Source: Sipunculus nudus
Lineage: Eukaryota; Annelida; Sipuncula; Golfingiida; Sipunculidae
Reading direction: 5' to 3'
NCBI GenBank assembly: GCA_026874595.1
Contig: CM049315.1
Location: 39,142,164-39,206,163 of the forward strand
Length of the DNA stretch: 64,000 nucleotides
Of this stretch, positions 1 to 11,600 are shown in pieces. Numbering within the stretch: position 1 is the stretch's first letter; each line of letters begins with the position of its first letter. The position numbers and the translations under genes were made by a program. The notes beneath the pieces were generated by a model. That model searched no databases, was not told where the DNA came from, and saw only the letters and a program-made list of their open reading frames with translations.

Positions 1-1555
1 ACTTGCTTGTAAATTTGATTGGGAAATTCTATGCCATGTTTGTGACAATCTTGTGACAGTGACAATCTTGTGACACACACCCCTTATACTTGCTTATAAA
101 TTTGCTTGGGACAGTCTGTGCCATGTTTGTGACAGTGACAATCTTGTGACACACACCCTTTATACTTGCTTGTAAATTTGATTAGGAAAGTCTGTGCCCT
201 GTTTATGACAATCTTGTGACAGTGACAATCTTGTGACACACACCCCTTATACTTGCTTGTAAAATTGCTTGGGAAAGTCTATGCCATGCTTGTGACAATA
301 TTTTGACAGTGACAATCTTGTGACACACTCCCTTTATACTTGCTTGTAAATTTGTTTGGGAAAGTCTATGCCATGTTTGTGACAATCTTGTGACAACTTT
401 GTGACACACTCCCTTTATGCTTGCAGGTACATTTGCTTGGGAAAGTCTATGCCATGTTTGTGACAACCTTGTGACAATGACAATCTTGTGACACACACCG
501 TTTATACTTGCTTGTAAATTTGCTTGGTAATGTCAATGCCATGTTTGTGACAATCTTGTGACAATCTTGTGACACACTCCCTTTATGCTTGCTGGTAAAT
601 TTGCTTGGGAAAGTCTATGCCATGTTGGTGACAATCTGGTGACAGTGACAATCTTGTGACACACACCCTTTGTACTTGCTTGTAAATTTGCTTGGGAAAG
701 TCTATGCCATGTTTGTGACAATCTTGTGACAGTGACAATCTTGTGACACATACCTTTTATACTTGCTTGTTAATTTGCTTGGGAAAGTCTGTGCCATGTT
801 TGCGACATGTTTGTGACAGTGACAATCTTGTGACACACACTCTTTATACTTGCTGGTAAATTTGCTTGGGAAAGTCTGTGCCATGTTTGCGACATGTTTG
901 TGACAGTGACAATCTTGTGACACACACCCTTTATACTTGCTTGTAAATTTGCTTGGGAAAGTCTGTGCCATGTTTGTGACAATCTTGTGACAGTGACAAT
1001 CTTGTGACACACTCCCTTTATACTTGCTTGTATATTGCTTGGGAAAGTCTGTGTTATGTTTGTGACAATCTTGTGACAGTGACAATCTTGTGACTAACAC
1101 CCTTTATACTTGCTGGTAAATTTGCTTGGGAAAGTCTGTGCCATGTTTGCGATATGTTTGTGACAGTGACAATCTTGTGACACACACCCTTTATACTTGC
1201 TTGTAAATTTGCTTGGGAAAGTCTGTGCCATGTTTGTTACAATCTTGTGACAGTGACAATCTTGTGACACACACCCTTTATACTTGCTTGTAAAATTGCT
1301 TGGGAAAGTCTATGTTTGTAACAATCTTGTGACAGTGACAATCTTGTGACACACACCCTTTATACTTGCTTGTAAATTTGCTTGGGAAAGTCTATGCCAT
1401 GTTTGTGACAATCTTGTGACAGTGACAATCTTGTGACACACACCCTTTATACTTGCTGGTAAATTTGCTTGGGAAAGTCTGTGCCATGTTTGCAACATGT
1501 TTGTGACAGTGACAATCTTGTGACATACACCCTTTATACTTGCTTGTAAATTTGA
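1..1555. repeat. minisatellite, about 87-bp unit, roughly 18 copies
   Basis: Head-to-tail copies run from the window edge to about 1555. Successive copies of the marker acttgctt lie at 1, 88, 164 and 251, so units are 76-88 bp. The length varies because each unit holds one to three copies of an internal module built on gacaatcttgtgacagt. Divergence between copies is low, mostly single substitutions and gain or loss of the module. Short open frames through it are by-products of the repeat. The array continues beyond the left edge. Confidence 0.95.
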
Positions 1556-1815
1556 TGATGAAATAAGGTAATTATGAAGACGTCGTAAACATTTTATATC
1601 GAATACACATTATAAGGTAAAGAACAACATAAAAAAGCAACAAAGTACTGATAATGAAGCTTATTTACGAATTGAAACGGCATCAATTTCATTTGCTTAA
1701 TGATAAGAACATGATCATGCGCCGGCAAAACTTGTGAATATAACATGAAATATAAATAACGCATTCGTATATCTGTAGTGTTTAAGTACAAATAAAAAAT
1801 AACTTTAATTTCCTT

Positions 1816-3103
1816 GTTCCTAATGAGGTTCTACACGGACCTTCTTTGGAGAATAAAACAAGAGATCCCTGGTACACGGAACAATGTTCAGAGAGATTCA
1901 TATCATTGATAGTGACGTGAAACTGTTCTTCAATGATTACGGCGTTGTCAATTGTGATAGCAGTATACACGTGAGTACAAAGGATATAAGAAAAACAATT
2001 CTAAACTGATGTAACGTTTATATACTCAGATCTATTCACGTATGTTTCTTTCTCACTAAAAATTCCCATGTAAAGTTAATTTCTCATTTGTTTAAATAAG
2101 TAAGACGTTAATCGAAATTAAAAATGCAAGATTTCATTAAAGAAAATAACAAAAAAGTATATAAAGGTATTTCTATATATTTTATATGAAGGTGCCAGTG
2201 TTTATACAGATAAGCTAGCATTTGTGACGGAAAAAGGCAAATATATATACAGTGGAAATCATTAGGGCTACAAGGTAATTTGGCTGATACAGAAATATTT
2301 ATAGACAGAGGTATTATAAGTAAAAGGAAACGAAAACAGTATCAATTGAATTTGAAACACCAGGCATCCATTCCCAATGTTGTTTCTCTTCGTTTATCTT
2401 TCCCATTATTTTCCACATCATAGGCCTACGGTATCAGATCGAGCACGCCCTGTTGCAAGAGGAACCGACGTGTGGCATTGGTATGCAGAGTCATATAAGT
2501 AAAGGACTGGATCTATGATTGATTTCCGTAAGTTTGATCATTCGCACATTTACATCATCATAATGTAATACCCATATGAATATTTTGTTTTTCTTTCGCT
2601 CTGATTGTATTTGATCTCTCATGTAGCACCGTTTGGGTGTCATGTCCGACGGTTTACCATCCAGATCGTACCAAACGTGCCGACGCTGCGTTTGTACTTC
2701 AGCACACCCGCAGTAGAGGGCGTGCTGGTCTGGGGCTTCTGGTATGGCGCCAATAGGAGGCCTGATGCAGCTCTCGCCTAAGTAACGGATATCACGGTTA
2801 TAAGTGTTTTCATTGATAAATGTTTGTGCTTTCTGAGATAAACATATTACTGTCGGATTATGGTTGCCCACTAATGTGTTAACCAGTATGAACGGTATTA
2901 TTGTTTCGTTATTTACTTTCTCTATCTATAGTTTAACGAAGCTGGACTTTACTATCTACAACTCTTCATGGGTACCTGGAGCAACCATGAAAACCTTAAT
3001 CCAGCAAATAACATTGAAGTACTCGCGCGGTTTCGATGGCGATTACAGCCCAACTGTCAAAGTTAGAGGTGTTGTTATGAAAACCTTGTACAATGCCTTC
3101 TAG
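1816..3103 (+). pseudogene. GH10 xylanase-like unprocessed pseudogene (3' half)
   Basis: Four blocks match the last exons of the minus-strand GH10 gene at 22203-28225, in the same order and with intron positions kept. Block 1 (about 1816-1970, donor gtgagt) encodes NEVLHG, which holds the likely acid/base Glu, then WYTEQ and VKLFFNDYG; one base is missing after WYTEQ. Block 2 (2424-2527, donor gtaagt) matches the QIEHA...GIGVQSH exon but has a 1-nt deletion and an in-frame TGA at 2516. Block 3 (2627-2796) keeps VEGVLVWGFW but has lost the WVTELD segment with the nucleophile, is frameshifted, and has TAA at 2779. Block 4 (2932-3103) is the beta-rich C-terminal exon with a frameshift near 3028. 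The 5' half is absent; the minisatellite ends about 260 bp upstream. Confidence 0.9.
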
Positions 3104-3159
3104 AGATTGGGTGTTCACAAGTGACGTCGATGTGTTAAAACTGGATACTTTGGCATCAT

Positions 3160-3165
3160 AATAAA
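3160..3165 (+). terminator. AATAAA polyadenylation signal of the GH10 pseudogene
   Basis: aataaa lies 57 nt after the pseudogene stop codon. Its survival supports duplication at the DNA level rather than retrotransposition. Confidence 0.5.
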
Positions 3166-4839
3166 GCACTATATAATGTGCATTGTTATGTTAGTTATAT
3201 GGACATAAAAGGCTATACACAAATAAGAAAAGACAGCCAACGAACATTAACATTGCTTTTATTTTATATTTAATTAAATACTGCTATATTTACATTCAAC
3301 TTCTACAACCAGAATTTTACTTATATATTTGTTAAGGTAAAAGTATGTAGCTGTAAATGAAAAAAAAGTCATGTCCCTACATAGTAATATGTGACAACTG
3401 CTTTATGTGTAAGGCATTTTTTTTAGAAATATATTAAGGCATATTATAAATAATTCCTTAATTATAAGTCGAATAATATTTTAACATATATATAAAATAT
3501 ATGTACAACATAGTTTCTAAAGTTTAAATTTCCTATTTTCGTGTTTATTATTGAAAACTTTTTACTGTTTCCTGAACTGGATCAGAGGGTCACAAGAGCC
3601 CATAAGTAAATATAAAAATGAAGATTTCGTTCCATAAAAAATTATGTGATAAGTAATTGACTTTGCATGACTATATGTACATGTTACGATCATTATAGTA
3701 GGTGTCTCAATTGTACATTTTTAATCATTGTGGATCTACATGAATATGTAGTACATATGTGTGTATGTTTGAGTGAAGACTATTACACGATCATATTTCG
3801 AATCTGGATGGTCTCATCTATATAACATGTCCATAAATCGTTCAAAGAAAATAAAATAAATATACACTAAACTATAACACCATTAATACACACACAATTT
3901 CTATTGTAATTACTATATCGAAATATTAAATGCTGATCCTAAGTAAACCATTACGATACTTAAAAGCATCATTATAATTGTTCATTGGATGCCGCCTTTA
4001 TTTATTGACACCATCCACGGTTCCCTCTTTCAAGAGTGCGGATAATTTATGAATAGAGATATCAATCATATTACCTCCAGTTATTAGGAGACCACTACAA
4101 TTGGAAATTTATAACATTCTGTTAGAAATGGTCAAAAGGACTCAGTTCTAAATAGAATACTGAAAACATCTTTTTTAAACCAAAATTGAACCATTGAGGT
4201 GTTTTGGTAGGAAATAATGGCCAACACGTTTATTACGTTTATCTAGCAACTCTTTAACCTTCTTATTTAGTCTAAAAAGTCCTCTTTCACATTCTAAATT
4301 AGTCCCTTGATTTGACGAAGTGCCAGTTTTTGTTGCTGTAACTCGAATTCCTTTACATTTTTATCCATTCTATGAGCACTTGCTTCTCAAACGCTGATTC
4401 GTCCCAAATGTGTTTCATCCGGTTGTTTTCCGTTTTTGGTCATTTTGAGCGTCTTCTTTGTGTCACGTTGACTGAAATGTGTAGTTAGGCTCATTAATAA
4501 TCTTCAATAAGGGAACGACAAAGGAGCAAGTAAAACCAAAATAATAGATCGAATAAATAGATTGTATCAGAAATGATCTTTACTAACAAACGCCTAAAAT
4601 GCATGGGGTAACTTATTCCAGCGTCTGATGATACTCTCAAATCCAATTAATTGCACAATTTGTTACTATATTTAAGTTTCACACATTGTCAGATGGAATA
4701 AAATGTGTTTATATGTTTATATGATTCATTCTCTCTCTCTGTATATATATAAATATATATATAATATACGTATATATATATACACACACAATTTACAACG
4801 AAAATGTTCAGTTACACATGAACACGTGTTTTCATGCTG

Positions 4840-4843
<4 letters not shown>

Positions 4844-4905
<62 letters not shown>
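4844..4905. repeat. (AT)n microsatellite
   Basis: About 31 uninterrupted AT units. Confidence 0.98.
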
Positions 4906-4908
<3 letters not shown>

Positions 4909-5809
4909 TTCGGCTGATGAATCTTATACTACTGGTACTTTCATCAGAAATTATCTGTAGCATGGCACTCTGCCATATGAGCCAGCTTTTCAGTTAACTG
5001 TGGTGACCGACTGGGCTGGGTATTGTCACAATACTTATTTAATATATACATGTGCATATATATACTGTTGAATGTTGTATCGGCAGTAATATCATAAACC
5101 ATCTTATGTACAGTGGTTGCCTTCATTTGAGTGGGGCTGTATTTTCGCGGTTTTTCGATTTTTCAAAGTTTAACGGGGTTCCTTTTTCGTGTTCAATTAT
5201 ATGTTAATATATATTTATTTTTTTAATATAAACTTAAATAGTTCATTATCCGTATGCGTACACCCACCTGCATCTAACATTAGGGCTTGATTATTGAATT
5301 AAGTCCTGTGCGCTTGTGTGGTTGCCTGATGGTTGAACTGATACAGGGCTATAGGACAGCCGACGGGGAGGGGCTGACGGACCCGTGCAAGTGCACTGCT
5401 GGTTATATAATAAGGCTTACAAAAGCCAGAACCTAGCCAGAAAACGACTCTCGGAATGTCAGTGTAAGGACCTAGTCTGGGGCTAAATGACGGTGTAATC
5501 AGGTGTTTATTGGGAACGCCGCTGATGTCACTTGTAAATTAGTTTACGGATGGAATGATGCACGCCGGTATTGCTCCTTTGATGTTGAATCAATGGGTCA
5601 GGTTTTTAGAAAATCGAAATTATCTTGTAAATTATCTATATATTATCCATATTACCAAAATAAATGAACATCACTGCGCCGCTGTAAAGAAGAGGTCGAC
5701 CTAAAGAGAGACTCAGATCCGATCAAATGATCACAAGAACGAAGTGTGCCTCAGACAAGAGGGCAAACATGTTACGAATGCACAAACTCTGCCAAAAATC
5801 AGTCAAGAT

Positions 5810-5930
5810 TTATTTGTATAAAATGTTCTGTGGTATAATATTTTGTGCAAGTCTGTGGTGCCATTTTAGAAAGATTTCTTTACATAAACCTAAAGTATAC
5901 GACAGACCTCGTGAACCGATGAAGTGAAAG
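5810..5930 (-). CDS. candidate last exon of gene C (cytoplasmic tail end)
   Basis: The acceptor ttaccgcag precedes a frame that accepts a phase-2 intron, the phase left by the transmembrane exon ending at 6525. It stays open for about 40 codons (starting FHFIGSRGL, ending NILYK) to a TAA at 5810-5812. No family similarity is seen. The case rests on phase and position only, so it could be chance, and the true terminal exon may lie elsewhere. Confidence 0.25.
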
Positions 5931-5970
5931 CTGCGGTAATGAGTCAGAGCTATCACATACACACACATAT

Positions 5971-6137
5971 AAAGATGGAGAGGATATACACAGAAAAGTC
6001 GGTTCACTGCCAGTGGGATTCGAACCCACGATCTTCCGATTTCCGGCTGTCTTAACCTCTTAGCCATGCCAGATCCCATCTGGGTTCGAATCACACTGGC
6101 AGTGAACCACTTTTCTGTGTATACCCTTTCCATCTTT
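5971..6137. repeat. foldback element with tRNA-like core
   Basis: Two arms of about 58 bp, 5971-6028 and 6081-6137, are near-perfect inverted copies, separated by about 52 bp. Both arms contain the B-box-like ggttcgaatc. Read on the minus strand from about 6079 to 6003, the sequence gives an A-box-like TGGCTAAGAGG, a perfect T-arm and loop (GTGGG-TTCGAAT-CCCAC) and TGGCAG after it. The acceptor stem does not pair well, so this is a tRNA-derived SINE or MITE, not a working tRNA gene. Confidence 0.75.
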
Positions 6138-6159
6138 AAACAATGAACCAGCATGGCTA

Positions 6160-6272
<113 letters not shown>

Positions 6273-6524
6273 TATTCTTAGTGTTTGTTGTTGTTGTTCT
6301 CCGCATCCCACTCTGTGTTATATTATTTATTCACAAAGGTAACTAAGTAAAATGACATTTTATCATATGTGCTTGGCACACCCGTTTCTTTTTTAACCTC
6401 ACATTGGATATTGAAAACTGCCACTTGTCTTATATACCGTGACAAGCGTTCAAGATCATAACCTTAAAGTTATCTACCTTGATCATCCTAAATTCTTACA
6501 CGTATGCAATTATCATTGACTTAC

Positions 6525-6711
6525 CTTGACGAATAGGAAAGCAACATATTCGCCTCTTGTACTCTAACTAATCTGGCTGGTCCTTGGCTGATTCTCATCT
6601 TTCGCCTCCATCGTTTGACACACGCTCCGGTAACAGCGACAGCAAATACAAACAAAGCCATAACCAGCAGAACACCTCCTAATACAGTCACCAATGAATG
6701 CTTGGGTCTGC
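6525..6711 (-). CDS. gene C transmembrane exon
   Basis: Acceptor ttttttccag, donor gtaagt, phase 1 to 2. It encodes GRPKHS, then about 23 hydrophobic residues (VTVLGG to AVAVTGA), a [10 protein letters not shown] stop-transfer patch, and a cytoplasmic piece with LVRVQEAN. The corresponding exon in gene A (59766-59934) has LVNVKEA at the same place, which supports homology. Positively charged residues follow the helix, as expected for a type I protein. Confidence 0.85.
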
Positions 6712-8385
6712 CTGGAAAAAAGTTAACATGATGTGAATTGATTGGCCTTTGGGTCACTTGCAGAAGCAGGTGAAAGTTTTGTATTTCGATGAGAAAAAAT
6801 CCTATGAAACGCATCTGTCCCATAGCAGTTATATATAGATAATTAGGATAATGAACATACAAGAAACAGCCGGCTGAAAGCAGGGAAATGATATGGTATT
6901 AAAATGAAGAAATTTGGGAAGATGAAAATCACTTAAATAAATATATACAGTTTTTTTTTTGCAATAAAGGGATGATAAATAATAGTTTTGATATTTTTAT
7001 TCGATAAAATTTAATAAAAATTAATTTATGTAACAAAATAGGTCCATTGTAAAATGAATTTGTTGTTATTTTATACAATCTTGAAACATGCTAAGCACCT
7101 CTCTCCTGTGTTGGGGTCGTTGGTGTATCTGCGAGAGGACTGCTGTCTGTAACAGAAACATGGATGCTTTTCAATCATTGATATACCAGTAGGTTTTATT
7201 GAATACACAATGGATAATCAAATTGAGACCCCAAATAAGTCTGCAATACGATTGGACTTGCCATTTTTTAATGTTGGAGAAATCATTACAGCTTTGCAAT
7301 AAAGGGATGATACATTATAGTTCTGATATTTTTATTCGATCAAATTAAATAAAAACTTATGTATGTCACACAATGGGTCCATTGTAAAATGAATATGTTG
7401 TTACTCTATACAATCATGAAACATGGTAAGCACCTCTCTCCTGCTTTTGGGTCGTCGGTGCATCAGCGAAAGGACTGCTGTCTATAACAAAACCCCAGAA
7501 CTTTTCAATCATGGATATAACAGTAGGTTTATTGAATACACAATGTATAATCAAATTAGAACCCAAAATAAGTCTGCAATAACGATTGGAACTGCCAATT
7601 GTTTATTGTTGGAGAAATACATACAGCTCTGATAATTAAGTTATCCAATATTAAGCAGCCTTTTTTGTTATTTTATTCAGACAGATATTCAATATTTTCC
7701 TATTTATTACGGAAACAGTTTTGAGGGGGTGCGTTAAATAACTACAATATATGGGGCACGTTGGTGTCATATTTGCTATTCAGTGCAATGTAAACCTTTT
7801 TGGCTACCCTGACAGCTATTTTTTACAATTCTAGATGCTGTTTTCTCATTTTGTTGTATAACGCTACAACGAATATATAATAACAAATAACGAATGATTA
7901 TATATATCTAACAAAATTCAGTTATTATGATAAATTTCTTATTTTCTCTTGTTATTTTTCCAACTATCGCAAGTATGTTAAATTTACATTGTAAATAACC
8001 TTACCTGTTATATTCATCTGTGCGAAATATTCGTCCACTGCTGCATTGTTATCTGATTGCATCTTCTCATCATTTTTCTGATCAGTATTTGTTAAAATAT
8101 TAAAATATTAATATAAAAAAACTATTCACCAAAAGTTAACCCAAAACTGTTCATATAAATAATAGCTTGACATATTAACAAATTACTTATATATTCGTGT
8201 TTCGTTCTGAATAGTTCTACTACAGACAGAAATAAATCAACTGAAGGGGTACCACACCCCTATCGAAAGAAAACAGATGTGATGAATGTAAGCATAGACC
8301 ATGTTTGATAATACAAACAGTTTCCGTGTAAGTATTATCATACCGAAGAACTCTTACGTGAAACATTGGTGTTTAATATCACACG

Positions 8386-8458
<73 letters not shown>

Positions 8459-8566
8459 ACCTCTCAACCCTTTCCCACTTACCACCTGACAAAAAAGCCT
8501 GTGCACTTCGAAAGATAATAAACAAGTTAGTCCATATAAAGAGGCGTCACTTTTACTCTTTACGTA

Positions 8567-8610
<44 letters not shown>

Positions 8611-11600
8611 GTATATATATGTTTATATATATGTATGTGTGTTTGTGTGTGTGTTGATTTATCTTTTTCCAGTATCCATTACGTCAGTGGATGCCAAAGC
8701 TATTGACGTTCGAAATATAGTCGTGACTTCACGCGGAACTAAAATAAAAAAAAAAATAATTTTCTCATAGCATACTGTTCTAGTTGCGGGAAAGAATATG
8801 ACGTTTCACGTATGGTTATTTTTTTATTATTTCTATCGCAATATCACAATTTATTTCTTGAAATATACCCATTTATATAGCGACATATATAATGTAATTT
8901 TAAACTGACGAATTGCAAGGATATTAAAATTAATGTTCCTGCGTAATTCTGTTTCCTCAAACTGCAAATATAAATTTATTAAGCTGATGGTTCAACAGAA
9001 AGTTATAATAATAAAAACGATAATGCAAATGAAAATATTCGTGGTAAATATTATTTATTGAAAATCGAAAACACGTGAGGAATAAGGGAAATCAACTTAG
9101 AAGAAAACTGACAAAATTTTATCAATGATTTGAAAGAATTGTCAGGAATTCGGTATGAAAATACAGTATATTACAGATTTAAGGTGGTAAAGATAAAACA
9201 AAATTCCCCGTGTATCGGAGAAATGAAAAAAATGAAAAAAAAATATATACAAGTTATTTGCAATTGCGTTCCATTTAATGTTGTGTTATTTTGCAAGGCA
9301 ATGAGACAAATGTTTTCGCGATAGAATGATTATTACATAATTATTAATTCTTACATTATCATTACATTATATTTTTATATATACTTTTGTTTCTAAATCC
9401 TTGAGGATTATGAAAAACATCTGAGGAATCCATTATTTGGATTACGAAAATTTGCCCTTCTTCCTTGAAGCTGCTGAATTAAGTAAATAGTGAGGGCTTT
9501 GTTGGCAGCTTTGAAATCAATCTATTACCTGCCGTTCTGCTCGCTTTCGTCAAGGTTTGTAAGTCTGGGAACAGGTCGTCAACAGGTTTTGTCATTTCAC
9601 GATTCTTGTTTGTATTTGGAAATAATAGAACTTGCATGAGTTCTTTTGTAGCCTTTTTCCTTATACTTCCTATCAACTTTGAGTGAGGATATGTCGTATA
9701 TGAGGTCCTAATAGTTGTTACAGGCCAGATAACCTGAAGCGCTGAGGTCTTTGAAGACGAGGTTGATCCTGTTTTTAAAGAGGACACTGCTGTAGTTTCT
9801 TCTTTTTGGAACAATGGCAAGGTACTGAAAGAGTGCCCTTTACCTTTATTTGCTATTGTTCTGGAAGAAGATAACGAATTAGCTGCTGTAGACGAAAACA
9901 AGTGTGAAGTTGTCGGTTTTGTGGTGTCTTTAGTTGTTTCTGATGACGACAAAGAGCTTGCCGTGAACGCTTCCGTGGTGCCTTTTGTTCCTTTTGACGA
10001 AAAAATAAAGCGTGAAGTGGTCGCTTCTGTTGTGTCTTTTGCTGGTTTTAAAGACGACAGCGAATTTACCGTGGTCACTTCTATATTGTCGTTTCTTGTT
10101 ATCGGCAACACATAACTCGAAGAAATCCCTCCTTTCGTGTCTTTTCGTGTTTTTGAAGTCAACAAAGAACCTGAAGTGATCGTTTCTGTGACGTCTCCTA
10201 TTGTTTCTGACGACGACAGGTATGATGACTTTATCTTCTCTGTATGGTCGTTTGTATTCTTTGAAGCCGATAAAGAAGTTTCCATGATCGCTTCCATATT
10301 GTCTACTGCTGTTTTTGGAGACACGTTACTTGAAGTGGTCGCTTCTGTCATGCCATTTGTTGTTTCTTGCGACGCGAAGGAACTCTGAGTGATCCCTCTA
10401 GTGATGTCTTTTGTTGTTTTTGACGACGACAGGTATCTTGATTTTACCCTTTCTGTATTGTCTTTTGTTGTTTTTAAAGACGATGAAGAATGGAAAGAGG
10501 GCGCGTCTGTGGTCTCTTTTGTTGATGTCACTACTGACATCGGATCTAAAGAGTGCTTGGCTATGATATCTATTCTTGTTATCAATACAGTCACAGGATC
10601 TAAAGAGGATGCAGCTACGAATAATTCCGTAGTTAACAATTCCGACACAGGTTTTGCCGAAAACGCTGTTGTAGGTTCTATTGTTGTTAAAAATGAAGGA
10701 GATGACATTTGGGACGGCGTTGTTGCTCCATGTCTAGATTGTAACTTTCTCAAAGAAATCATAGGTGATGCTTGTCTTGTCTCTTGTGTCTTTATTAAAG
10801 TTGACATGCCGCTGTGAGCAGTCGTCTTTGTCGTTCTAGCTCTAGTTAGCAAAGATGATTTGGAGCTTTGACGGGAAGTATTGTTGTTCTTTTCCAATGA
10901 TGAAACAGAACCTGTAGAAGGCGTTGTTGTGGGCTGTTTTGTTCTTGGTAAGGTTAATGTTGAGTATGTTCTGGCCGGAATGGTTGGTTTGTGCCTTTTT
11001 AAAAATGTTGACAGTTGGTATATTGATAACAGCGGTATCGTTGCTGAAGAAGAAGGATTTTATCAAACAGTATTACACATTGTTCAATTTGAAGCAAATA
11101 TGTTTTTTTATATCACCAAAGAAGTAATCACTCGAGCACAACATATGGACAATAGCGATCTTAGTTTCTGTTCCTTTTTATCTGAGTAAAAAATTACAAC
11201 TCTTTCAAGACTGTATATCTTTGGTCGTTTTGCAACATTTACGAATACTGAATTTGTTCAACAGTGTTGTATTTAAGGGATTCCAACAAGTGAGCATGGG
11301 TCATTACGCTCAGCTGCCTAGAAAGACATTCACAAAAAGATTTTTAATCATCTGAATGCCAAAATTTGTTTTATGGTAACCCCATTCAACCGTAGCAACT
11401 AAAGATGAACATGTTTCATGATAATATTTCTAGCGAACCCAATGAAATCTAGCATTTATGTATGCAGTCAGTTGAGCTGAACATGAACATGCACATTTTT
11501 TTAAGGACATCCCTGGATGTCAAGACAGAAGATTTTAGTCCCAACAGTAAAGTTTTACCCTGTCTGTCTTGGTGCTTGAATTGTTTTTATTTTGCCAAAA

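Larger units (their letters stand above)
3166..5970. other. non-coding interval
   Basis: No coding exon is supported here. The interval is AT-rich with many stops. It contains an (AT)n run at 4844-4905, an AT/AC-rich stretch at 4740-4790, and a somewhat more GC-rich stretch at 5320-5720 without a recognisable product. Confidence 0.6.
6955..7625. repeat. tandem duplication of about 335 bp
   Basis: The stretch beginning gcaataaagggatgata at 6961 recurs at 7299, with matching flanks (atggtccattgtaaaatgaa and the linker exon). Divergence is roughly 10 percent by eye. Confidence 0.8.

Noticed and set aside
203-1498. Several minus-strand open frames with repeated MCHKIVTVTRLSQ
   Set aside because: They result from the 87-bp minisatellite; frame changes from unit to unit and there is no gene structure.
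6003-6079. Functional tRNA gene
   Set aside because: B box and T arm are good but the acceptor stem does not pair, and the sequence lies within an inverted repeat, as in a tRNA-derived element.
9921-10817. Three plus-strand open frames opposite the gene C stalk exon
   Set aside because: Antisense shadows of the repetitive Ser/Thr exon.
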